This document shows, piece by piece, positions 23,027-30,396 of a stretch of 64,000 bases of DNA (position 1 is the stretch's first letter; each line of letters opens with the position of its first letter). Under the pieces are notes generated by a model, which was not told the origin of the DNA, ran no database searches, and saw only the letters and a program-made list of their open reading frames with translations. Where the stretch lies: the NCBI RefSeq assembly GCF_002878395.1, contig NC_061121.1, positions 40,956,050-41,020,049 of the forward strand. The letters are read 5' to 3'. The position numbers were made by a program, and so were the translations under genes. This stretch comes from Capsicum annuum. Its lineage: Eukaryota; Streptophyta; Magnoliopsida; Solanales; Solanaceae.

Positions 23027-23588
23027 CTAAGTTTTCTTCATTAATTTTTTGTTCTTCATTGATTCCTAAATTTTTTGTATTTGTTAATATTTCTGTGTAT
23101 GTTTCACTATCTTCGGACTCATAATTATCTGTCTCTTCAATATCTATATTATTTATTTCTAATTCTTCATTTTTTATTTCTAATTTTTCCTTAAATTGAT
23201 TTATCTCATTTAGTAATTTCTGTTCTCTATCTTTTTCTTCTTTTTCTTTTTGTCTTTGTTCATACAGTTCTTTTAACATTTGTAATTCTTTTTCTAATTC
23301 AGCAATTCTACTATTTTTGGTTTCTTCTATTTTTCGTATTTCTTCCGTAGTTTGTTGTTTTATTTTTTCTATTTCTTTTTTCCTATCTATCTCTTCATTT
23401 TCTTTTTCTATTCTTACCATTGCTGTTAATTTATCTTCTAATTTTAATTCTTCTTTTTCTAGCATTAGATATAAATGTTCACCTATTTTCTTATATCTTC
23501 GTCCTAGATTAGAAAATACTATTTTTATTTTTGATCCTTCGTAATTTTCATATATTTTTTCATCTATTATAAATTCTTCTTTATTCAT
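23010..23588 (-). CDS. Viral coiled-coil protein, 192 aa, unknown function
   Basis: An intact 192-codon frame downstream of the viral primer site. Residues about 55-145 are dominated by Glu and Lys with heptad-spaced hydrophobics ('IEKENEEIDRKKEIEKIKQQ', 'IAELEKELQMLKELYEQ'), predicting a long coiled coil; the tail is acidic. The start codon overlaps the stop of the preceding 73-aa ORF by 4 bases (ATGA arrangement, 23585-23588). Short coiled-coil proteins are known in caulimovirids (virion-associated and aphid-transmission proteins of caulimoviruses), but I see no specific match, so any such role is inference. The last four codons lie inside the 93-bp repeat, so the C-terminus may be an artefact of the rearrangement. 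Confidence 0.75.
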   Translation of the reverse strand: MNKEEFIIDEKIYENYEGSKIKIVFSNLGRRYKKIGEHLYLMLEKEELKLEDKLTAMVRIEKENEEIDRKKEIEKIKQQTTEEIRKIEETKNSRIAELEKELQMLKELYEQRQKEKEEKDREQKLLNEINQFKEKLEIKNEELEINNIDIEETDNYESEDSETYTEILTNTKNLGINEEQKINEENLENITH

Positions 23589-23806
23589 TTTATTGTGAAT
23601 AGGTCATGTTGATATACATATTCTAAACTATCTAAACTATCTATTTGTGATTCTAATTTTGATATTTCATCTTTTTGTGTATCTATTGAATTTTTACTAA
23701 CTCCGGCAAATATATTATAATGTAGTCTTTCTATTCTTATTTTTAATTCTTTACGTTTTTCAGAGATAATTTGTTTTAATTCTTTATATCGTTGTATTTT
23801 ATTCAT
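23585..23806 (-). CDS. Viral small ORF, 73 aa, coiled-coil-like
   Basis: An intact frame overlapping its upstream neighbour by 4 bases (23803-23806) and its downstream neighbour by 4 bases (23585-23588). The N-terminal half is basic and helical ('ELKQIISEKRKELKIRIERL') and a second helix follows ('DEISKLESQIDSLDSL'). The tight ATGA overlaps on both sides suggest translational coupling by reinitiation, as known for polycistronic caulimovirid RNA. No family match is recognised. Confidence 0.65.
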   Translation of the reverse strand: MNKIQRYKELKQIISEKRKELKIRIERLHYNIFAGVSKNSIDTQKDEISKLESQIDSLDSLEYVYQHDLFTIK

Positions 23807-24060
23807 TTTAAATTATATTTATAATATCTCGGTGGATATCTAAATCTAATTTTATCATAATTAGGTGGTATATGTTTCATTCTTCTAGATTTTAAATGTG
23901 TTATTAATTTTGATTCAATACTAGATATTAATGTAATTAAATAGGCTAATTTTTGTGGATTTTCTTTTGTTTTATTTAGACTTATATATTCTGGATAATT
24001 ACTAATTAAAGATTCTTTAATTTTTCTAAAAGCTTCTCTATTTTTAAATGGTCTCCGCAT
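23803..24060 (-). CDS. Viral small ORF, 85 aa, basic
   Basis: First open frame after the primer site (about 90 bases downstream). It is Lys/Arg-rich at both ends ('MRRPFKNREAFRKIKE', 'RFRYPPRYYKYNLK') with a hydrophobic helix in the middle ('LAYLITLISSIESKLI'). Function unknown. Its stop overlaps the start of the 73-aa ORF. Confidence 0.65.
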   Translation of the reverse strand: MRRPFKNREAFRKIKESLISNYPEYISLNKTKENPQKLAYLITLISSIESKLITHLKSRRMKHIPPNYDKIRFRYPPRYYKYNLK

Positions 24061-24144
24061 AATTAATTTAATATTTTTGTAGGTAAATTTTTTATATCTA
24101 ATTTTAATTCTAACATGTTCTAATATATATCTCTTCCGTACTGT

Positions 24145-24309
24145 TTAACTTGCTGTGCTCTGATACCATTTGGAGGGGGGTGCGCGGATAAAGTAGATAA
24201 GTAGATTAAATAGATTTATGTAGGTTTGTAATGAATCTATTTTTATTAGTGCGTGATATTTTGTTTTAATATCTTTTAATATTTTACTTTTTTCGTAAGA
24301 TATATTCAT
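24145..24309 (-). CDS. Viral small ORF, 54 aa, reading through the primer site
   Basis: The frame opens at ATG (24309-24307), crosses the complete 93-bp repeat and the primer site (ending 'KWYQSTAS') and stops at 24147-24145. It is open, but most of its length is determined by leader and primer-site sequence, so it may be a leader uORF rather than a functional protein. No family match. Confidence 0.35.
   Translation of the reverse strand: MNISYEKSKILKDIKTKYHALIKIDSLQTYINLFNLLIYFIRAPPSKWYQSTAS
24147..24168 (-). promoter_or_regulatory. Viral primer binding site for initiator tRNA-Met
   Basis: The minus strand reads TGGTATCAGAGCACAGCAAG, beginning with a perfect match to the consensus plant tRNA-iMet primer site. 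In caulimovirids this marks minus-strand DNA priming, conventional position 1, and one of the discontinuities in virion DNA. The 93-bp repeat copy ends at 24170, 1-2 bases upstream. Confidence 0.92.
24170..24262 (-). repeat. 93-bp direct repeat, copy next to the primer site
   Basis: Partner of 22934-23026. Here it lies in the expected leader position immediately upstream of the primer site. The flanking sequence on the other side (24263 upward) differs from that of the other copy. Confidence 0.95.
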
Positions 24310-24317
24310 TAATTATT

Positions 24318-24620
24318 TTATCCTGTTGTAATTGCAGAGTTACAAATTCTTGTATAATAATTTATCCTATCTGTGCTATAATGTATATCTAATTCTAGAT
24401 TTTCAATGTTATTTATTATCTTGTGTTGTTCTTCTCGTAGTGAGTTTTTCAAATTATATAAACTATCACATGTACTTTTATCTAATTTTTCTAAGGTTTT
24501 TTCTATCCATATTAATTTTTCTTTTAGGTCTTTCATTATTTGTCTAATTCGGTTTCTATAATTAATTTCATTATTTAGGTTTTCTTGATTTTCTCTAGTT
24601 TTTCTAATATATTCTAACAT
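24318..24620 (-). CDS. Viral small ORF, 100 aa, coiled-coil
   Basis: An intact frame in the long leader between promoter and primer site. Composition is helical and charged ('QIMKDLKEKLIWIEKTLEKL', 'EEQHKIINNIENLELDI'), predicting a coiled coil. It resembles the 73-aa ORF in size and helix layout, but the similarity is too weak to call homology by eye. Function unknown. Confidence 0.55.
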   Translation of the reverse strand: MLEYIRKTRENQENLNNEINYRNRIRQIMKDLKEKLIWIEKTLEKLDKSTCDSLYNLKNSLREEQHKIINNIENLELDIHYSTDRINYYTRICNSAITTG

Positions 24621-24637
24621 TTTCTTTTAATCTGAAT

Positions 24638-24890
24638 AATATCCTTCTGGGTAAATTTCTTCGTATAACTGTTCTAGGCAATTTATAGTTTCAATTTCAT
24701 AGTTTATTACTTTTTCTAATATTATTTTCTTAATATCTATAATTTCTATGTTTTTAAGTATATATAATATTAAAACTTTAAGATAATCTAAATGATCTAT
24801 TTTTTTTTATAATATTTTGTAGTTGTTTGTTTTAGCCTTAGTAGTTTTTGCATATTTTTATTAAGAAATTTTATATCTTTGTTTTCCATG
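24638..24890 (-). pseudogene. Viral small ORF related to the 64-aa ORF upstream, frame broken in an A-run
   Basis: The C-terminal part contains 'LKVLILYILKNIEI' and 'DIKKIILEKV', clearly similar to the neighbouring ORF at 24972-25166 ('FKILILYALRNIKV', 'DIRKIILEKAF'). An ATG-initiated N-terminal part begins near 24889 in another frame. The two frames meet at a nine-base homopolymer (about 24800-24808), a likely slippage site. Function unknown. Confidence 0.5.
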
Positions 24891-24971
24891 TATTTATCTA
24901 TATTTATTTTTATCTGTTTTTCTAGTAACTGCATTTTTTTTTTATATCTTTTTCTAAAAATTTTATGTAAC

Positions 24972-25166
24972 TTACCATTGTAAATACTTATAAGAGTAGT
25001 TAGGTAGTTGTGATATATAATTTATTCTAGTCATGTAATATTTACCAAAAGCTTTTTCTAATATTATTTTTCTTATATCTGCTACTTTTATATTTCTAAG
25101 TGCATACAAAATAAGTATCTTGAATTTATCTACCATCACATCAGATATATTATCATTCATTTTCAT
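24972..25166 (-). CDS. Viral small ORF, 64 aa
   Basis: An intact 64-codon frame. Its core 'FKILILYALRNIKVADIRK' matches the following small ORF, so the two look like a tandem duplicated pair. A predicted amphipathic helix is the main feature. It is the first sizeable ORF after the proposed promoter. No known family recognised. Confidence 0.5.
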   Translation of the reverse strand: MKMNDNISDVMVDKFKILILYALRNIKVADIRKIILEKAFGKYYMTRINYISQLPNYSYKYLQW

Positions 25167-25694
25167 AAAATTGCTTTTTTCAAAATATTTCCTTCAACCA
25201 TGTACATAAAATATAGTCATCTCAGCTCACTATATACTAGATTATTCTTAAATAATATGTTCTTCCGTCACTATTAACATGGTAGTTTGGATACTTTTTC
25301 CCTTAAACAGCGCCTCTACTCTGGTTACTCCCCGCCACGGCTTCTTGCCTCATTGGTTTCACCTTTAGGATGGCATAGTCCTTAGGGATATTTCTCCGTT
25401 TCCTCTTTGTTAATAAACTTCTTAACATATTATTCTGCGAATAATTCTACTATAAAGTAACTAATATGAATTTATTTTATCATATCATGATTGTTGGGAA
25501 TTATGAAATTAGCTATTCATAATCATAAATAGATATACCTGTTCGGGTAGCTTTGTTATTTCTGAGTTTTGTTGTTCCATAGCTTTTTCCATTGGAATAT
25601 GTTTATCTAATTAACTGAGTAAAATATTTTTGTGGATTGGAGAGAGTGAAAGTGCTTCAACGCATGAAGGCTTGCTCTTTGCAATGCCTTCTGC

Positions 25695-25715
25695 CTCTGT
25701 ATTTATAGAAAGGCA
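25695..25715 (-). promoter_or_regulatory. Putative viral pregenomic promoter TATA box
   Basis: The minus strand reads TTTCTATAAATACAGAGG, a strong plant TATA context, in the intergenic region between the transactivator stop (26020) and the small ORFs. This is the expected place for the pregenomic RNA promoter of a caulimovirid. Confidence 0.65.
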
Positions 25716-25918
25716 ATCAATCAAAACAACTTTACACGTTTTCTAAAAACTAAAAACTTAAAGCTAAAAAGTCAACATAAATGGCCTATGGCCTATCCTA
25801 CTTTCACCTACCTAAAGAAAAAGTCCTAAATGTGTAAGAAAAGTTTAAAAGTTACATAAATGCTTGTCGTAAGAAAATTTATACAATAGGTCCAAATATC
25901 TTCCGTTGATTTTTTGTC

Positions 25919-25982
25919 GTATCTGCTCCATTATTGCTCTGCATCTGCTCCATTATTGCTCGGTATCTGCTCTATTATTGCT
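25919..25982 (-). repeat. Triplicated 22-bp element upstream of the viral TATA box
   Basis: 'gtatctgctccattattgctct' occurs three times back to back (25919, 25941, 25963) with one or two mismatches. It lies about 215 bases upstream of the TATA box and about 40 bases past the transactivator stop codon. The position and copy number suggest an enhancer-like module. Confidence 0.85.
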
Positions 25983-26019
25983 TTTTTATTTTATCTTTCC
26001 AGCTGGCATTTTGTCTTTT

Positions 26020-27261
26020 TTATTCTAGATGTACCTCTGGAATAATATTATCTTCTCCATTGCACCTTGAACATTGGGGGTCTGGATATTTATGTCCGAT
26101 TATTTTACAGTATCTTGTTAGTAGTCCTTCTGAAATAAATCCCTTTTTTATTGCTCTCGCGGTAGATTGTTTTTCTGGGTTGAGTAGCGTCATTATCCAT
26201 TGTCTTACGTCTTGCATATTTGCTTGTCTTAGCTCTTTTGAATTTGAATATATCATTTGATGATCTCTTGAATAGTAGCTCCATATTGGGTTTCCGTTAG
26301 CATAGTTATTTGCTAGTTCTTGAATGATCGTAGCTAGTCCAATAAGTCTTTTATTTGCATAAAAATCTGGTATCTCGATTCTAGGTATCTCCGATTGTTG
26401 CGAAATATCTTCCGGTATAATCATATCTCTTGTTAGTCCTATCTTTACAACTTGTATAACTGGTTTTATTTCGTCATGTAATATCTCTGCTGGTGCAGTA
26501 TAACACCTTATATAAAATAAATTTCCTTTTGTTATTCTTTTATAGGTAGTGAATATCTTGTATAATTCCTCCATAGCTGTTAGCTCTTCTCCATCGTGGG
26601 TGTATATGGTATTTAGTAGTCCATAGTCAAAACAAGTTTTAACTAGGCTTGGGTTAGTTTTGGGTAGTGCGATTAATTTATTGTATCCTTGTAGTTTTTG
26701 GGTTATATAATTGGTATTTGGTTCTTTAATGTCTGTAGCTCTGGGGTTATGGTTTAGAAAGGTTTGTACTCTGTATATATTTTCTATGTATTTCTGGGCG
26801 GTGTAGTTGTATACTTTTTTGTCTTGGTTTAGGCTATCTCGGCATGTGTTAACTTGTGGGGGTATGAATAAATGGTCTTTTTGTGTTTTGGGGGTAAATG
26901 GTTTTTCAAATATTTTATTCATATTTGCATTTTGGTATCTTGGCTTATTAACTCCTTTGCTTGTACCTGCAGAAGTAGATTGATAAATGTTATGGGTTTT
27001 ATGGAGTGTCCCAACGTCTCCTTCTAGCTCTAGATTTTTAATGTCTTTCGATCGACATAGTTCTGCACACTGCTGAGTTAGCTGATTTGTAGCTATAGAC
27101 TTCAGTTTACCTTCATTAGTCTTTAGCTTTTCTATCTCATTACCCATACTGTCCACTTTCATTGAAAGCGTAGTTAGGGTGTTAAGTATTTTTTCTATAG
27201 TATCTTCCTCTACTATTTCAGTCTGTGTAGCTTTGTCTTGATATGTAATCTGCAATAACAT
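26020..27261 (-). CDS. Viral inclusion-body/transactivator-like protein (TAV-like), 413 aa
   Basis: Intact frame overlapping the 3' end of the RT gene by 44 bases. By position (last large ORF before the promoter) and by features such as 'KGNLFYIRCYTAPAEI' and a C-terminal zinc-binding-like cluster ('YCKIIGHKYPDPQCSRC'), it fits the P6/TAV family. That family forms cytoplasmic inclusion bodies and allows reinitiation on polycistronic viral RNA. The N-terminus has a coiled-coil ('STLSMKVDSM'-type heptads). A 280-base internal part (about 26447-26727) is repeated in inverted orientation at 31597-31875. Family assignment is good; activity of this copy is unknown. Confidence 0.82.
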   Translation of the reverse strand: MLLQITYQDKATQTEIVEEDTIEKILNTLTTLSMKVDSMGNEIEKLKTNEGKLKSIATNQLTQQCAELCRSKDIKNLELEGDVGTLHKTHNIYQSTSAGTSKGVNKPRYQNANMNKIFEKPFTPKTQKDHLFIPPQVNTCRDSLNQDKKVYNYTAQKYIENIYRVQTFLNHNPRATDIKEPNTNYITQKLQGYNKLIALPKTNPSLVKTCFDYGLLNTIYTHDGEELTAMEELYKIFTTYKRITKGNLFYIRCYTAPAEILHDEIKPVIQVVKIGLTRDMIIPEDISQQSEIPRIEIPDFYANKRLIGLATIIQELANNYANGNPIWSYYSRDHQMIYSNSKELRQANMQDVRQWIMTLLNPEKQSTARAIKKGFISEGLLTRYCKIIGHKYPDPQCSRCNGEDNIIPEVHLE

Positions 27262-28345
27262 TTTTGTTAGTACTGATCACTTCAATTGTAAATGTGAAAT
27301 TTAATATATTTAAAACTAGTCTTCGAATCTCTTTTGTTGTAACTGAATTTTGTATTTTCTTTGTTAACCACCAGCGTACCTGTGTATTATCTGTTCGTAC
27401 AATAAATTTGTTATATACAATATATGGCTCGAATGCTAATAAACATTTATATAATGAACATAATTCTTTCCTATTTATTTCCCATTTTATTTCTGTTTCG
27501 TTAAACGTACCTGAGTAATATCTACAATGATGTTCTATTTTTTCTGCTTCATATCGATATTTAAGTACTCCTCCGTAACTATATTCACTTGCATCTGCTT
27601 CTACTATATATATAAATTTTCTATTTTCATCTGGAAATTGTAATTTTGGTAATTCTCTACAAAGTAATTTTATTTTTTGAACTTGTTTTTTATCTTTTTC
27701 ATCATAATTATATTCTATATCCTTTTTTAATTTTTTCTGCAGTGGTTTTAAGGTTTCTGCTAATTTTGGAATATATTCTCTTACTTGGTTTACTAATCCT
27801 AAAAATGATTGTAATTTCTTTTTTGTATCTAATTCTTCTTTCGAATTTATTATTTTTTGTACTATATGTTGTTGCATTTTTACTCCACTTTTATCTATTT
27901 GTATTCCTAGAAATTCTATCTGGTTTTTCATAATTTCAGCTTTCTTTTTGCTTAGACTTATTCCTGATTTTTCTATTATATCTGTGAACTGTTCTAATAA
28001 TTTTAAATGTTCTTCTTTAGTTTTTGTATATAATAATATATCATCTATGTATACTATACAATTAGATAATTGTTTAAAATAATTATCCATAAAATGTTGA
28101 TATCTACCTGGTGCATTTTTATATCCAAATGGTAACACGTTCCATTCATAAAATCCTTGTGGTACCGTAAATGCGGTTAATTCTTTAGATTCTTCTTCTA
28201 GCTTTAGGTGGTAAAATCCTGATTTACAATCAAATTTGCTAAAATAATTATATCCTTGGATTTGTCTTATTTTTAATATCTTATTTGGTATCGGATAATT
28301 ATATGTTATAGTTTTTGCATTTAAATTTCTATAGTCAATAACCAT
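27218..28345 (-). CDS. Viral reverse transcriptase/RNase H (375 aa open part)
   Basis: RT motifs: 'MVIDYRNLN', 'FSKFDCKSGFYH' (first catalytic Asp), 'LPFGYKNAPGRYQ' and 'YIDD' at residues 99-102. RNase H follows with its Asp-Glu-Asp set in 'EADASEYSYG', 'NRKELCSL' and 'RTDNTQV'. There is no integrase after RNase H, as expected for Caulimoviridae. The RT converts pregenomic RNA to DNA in the cytoplasm. The displayed start is simply the first Met after the frameshift that separates this frame from the protease ORF, so the native protein would begin upstream. All key residues visible in this part are retained. Confidence 0.93.
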   Translation of the reverse strand: MVIDYRNLNAKTITYNYPIPNKILKIRQIQGYNYFSKFDCKSGFYHLKLEEESKELTAFTVPQGFYEWNVLPFGYKNAPGRYQHFMDNYFKQLSNCIVYIDDILLYTKTKEEHLKLLEQFTDIIEKSGISLSKKKAEIMKNQIEFLGIQIDKSGVKMQQHIVQKIINSKEELDTKKKLQSFLGLVNQVREYIPKLAETLKPLQKKLKKDIEYNYDEKDKKQVQKIKLLCRELPKLQFPDENRKFIYIVEADASEYSYGGVLKYRYEAEKIEHHCRYYSGTFNETEIKWEINRKELCSLYKCLLAFEPYIVYNKFIVRTDNTQVRWWLTKKIQNSVTTKEIRRLVLNILNFTFTIEVISTNKNVIADYISRQSYTD

Positions 28346-28412
28346 CCTACTTTTTCCTCTTTTTTGTTCACTATGTTTATTTACTATAAATGCTGGACTA
28401 TTATGTTTACTA

Positions 28413-29153
28413 TTACTTTTTTTGTATATATTGTTTTTCTAATAATTCATCTATGTGCATTTTAAATTCTTTTAAATCATCAAAATTATATGTTAATGGT
28501 TTTTGTGTTATTATGCTATTCTTATCTATTAATTCAATTTTTATAGTAGTTTTGTGTTTTTCCCATCCTTTTAATGGATCTTCACTATATAATTGTTCTA
28601 ATTTTTTCTGAATTATTTCTATTTTATTTATTGAAAATATAGTTATTTCTGTTTTATTTATCGAAAATACTACTAGTTCTACTGTATCTTCAGTATTTTT
28701 TATATTTTCTAGCTTTTGTGTAATTTTTTCACTTCCTTTTATCCAATCAGTTTTCTTTCTTATTTTATTATTAACTCTTTTTGCTCTTACTTTTTGTTTG
28801 CATGGTGTTGTAAACCACCAGTCCGTTTTGGTTATTATATGTGGGTATAATTTATCTAAAAATGGCATTCCTAAAAGTATATCTTTTGATGTTAATTCAT
28901 AATTATAAATTTCTTCTATTGTTAATATCTTATCCCATACTTGTATTTTTACATTTCTAGCTTTATAAGTAATTAAGCTTCCTTCATTATTAAATCCTTT
29001 AACTATTATTGGTGTTTTTAGTTTATCCCATTTGCTTTTTGGTAAGCAATTATATCTACATAAATTAGCTTCTGCTTCTGTATCTATCATAGGCGTATAA
29101 TATCTACTGTAATATCCTTCTACTACTATCTTCATTAATACATATATCTTCAT
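28413..29153 (-). pseudogene. Viral aspartic protease with N-terminal part of RT, frameshifted
   Basis: 246 codons starting two bases after the movement-protein stop. The retropepsin motif reads Asp-Thr-Glu-Ala at residues 24-27 where the family has Asp-Thr-Gly-Ala, so a normally invariant Gly is changed. 'ILLGMPFL' supplies the second conserved protease motif. The tail ('DPLKGWEKH', 'HIDELLEKQYIQKK') is the beginning of RT. The frame then ends at a stop just after a seven-base homopolymer (28418-28424) and RT continues in another frame. The pol ORF is therefore interrupted in this copy. A sequencing or assembly error in the homopolymer is an alternative explanation. Confidence 0.85.
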
Positions 29154-29154
29154 T

Positions 29155-30396
29155 TCATGTTAAGGCTCTTTTTAGGAATAACTTTTCTTTGTTATATGTT
29201 AAGGTTAATTGTGTATGTTCTATATTATATGGTTTTACTTGTTTTAACCATTTTATTCCTAATATTATATCTGCTTTCTGCATTTCTTCCTTTACTTCGA
29301 ATTCTATTTTTATTTTTCTAACTCCTAATATTATTTCTTTTTCTGCTATATTTTTATTATTTATTAAACTTCTTGGTAGATCTGGGCATATATCATTGTC
29401 AGTTTTTATTTCTTCATTTTTTACTAGATATTTTGCTATATAATTTTCTTCTTGTCCTGTATTCAAAAGTATTAAATATTCTTTTTCATTTATTTTTCCC
29501 GTTATGTAATATTGGTTTAAATTACTTATTGAATTTGTTTCATAACTTGTTCTTTTTGATGAGCTTGATGATTCTGGCTTTTCGTTAGCTATTCTTTTCG
29601 TTGTACTAATTCTATCATTTACTATTTCTAAATTTTCTTCTGTATCTATGTCTCTATAGGTATAATCATTATAATCTATTGTTTTTACTATTTGTTCGAA
29701 TGGGCTTTCTATTTGTATTTTGTTAATCTTATTTTTTCCTGTTATTTTATGTTTTGTTGTTAATACATATAGATTTTTACATCTTGCTGTAAATATTTTA
29801 CTTCCTGGGGTTAATTCTATTCCTGATATTTTCCAATATAATACTAATGATTTATCTATATTCCTATCTGTTGCTGCTACTGAATAATTTGCACATATTA
29901 TAAATTTAAATTTTTGGTATATTAGATTTCCTTTTACGGCAGTTATTATGCTTTTTTTTATAGGTTTTATAATTCTATCGTCTGCTAAATATAATTCTAT
30001 TGGTGTATCTATTCCTTCTCTAAAACATGCTTTTATTAATATCTCTGTACCTCCAAGGTGTACATATTTTATTGGATCTCCCTTACTTTTTATATCATTT
30101 ATTTCTTTATTAATTATTCTTTTTGTTATCAGTGGTATACTAGCTTTTCCTTTTGCATATCTGCAGTCTATTACATGTTCTTTTTGACACACTACATAAT
30201 ATTCATCCTTTTTCCTAGTAAAAATATTTTTTATTGTTGGTATTTTAAATATTTTTTCTACACTTAAATCTAATTCTTTTCCTTTTATTTCATCAAATAT
30301 ATTACTGTCAAATATTATCTTTTGTTCCGTTCCTTCATCATTTAAATATTCTTCCTTTGTTATTATTTTTATATCTTCTTCAGTCATTTGATTCAT
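29155..30396 (-). CDS. Viral movement protein (30K type) with C-terminal retropepsin-like domain, 413 aa
   Basis: Residues about 40-230 carry 30K-superfamily movement-protein features ('GDPIKYVHLGGTEIL', 'IELYLADDRI', and a conserved Asp region). These proteins modify plasmodesmata for cell-to-cell spread. After a Ser-rich linker (about 275-285, 'PESSSSSKRTS'), residues about 298-413 resemble a second retropepsin fold: 'LILLNTGQEENYIA' (Asn at residue 312 where a protease has Asp) and later 'ADIILGIKWL'. The true protease domain lies in the next ORF, so this would be an additional, apparently inactive homologue. The ORF overlaps the coat-protein ORF by 17 bases at its start and is intact. Confidence 0.8.
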   Translation of the reverse strand: MNQMTEEDIKIITKEEYLNDEGTEQKIIFDSNIFDEIKGKELDLSVEKIFKIPTIKNIFTRKKDEYYVVCQKEHVIDCRYAKGKASIPLITKRIINKEINDIKSKGDPIKYVHLGGTEILIKACFREGIDTPIELYLADDRIIKPIKKSIITAVKGNLIYQKFKFIICANYSVAATDRNIDKSLVLYWKISGIELTPGSKIFTARCKNLYVLTTKHKITGKNKINKIQIESPFEQIVKTIDYNDYTYRDIDTEENLEIVNDRISTTKRIANEKPESSSSSKRTSYETNSISNLNQYYITGKINEKEYLILLNTGQEENYIAKYLVKNEEIKTDNDICPDLPRSLINNKNIAEKEIILGVRKIKIEFEVKEEMQKADIILGIKWLKQVKPYNIEHTQLTLTYNKEKLFLKRALT

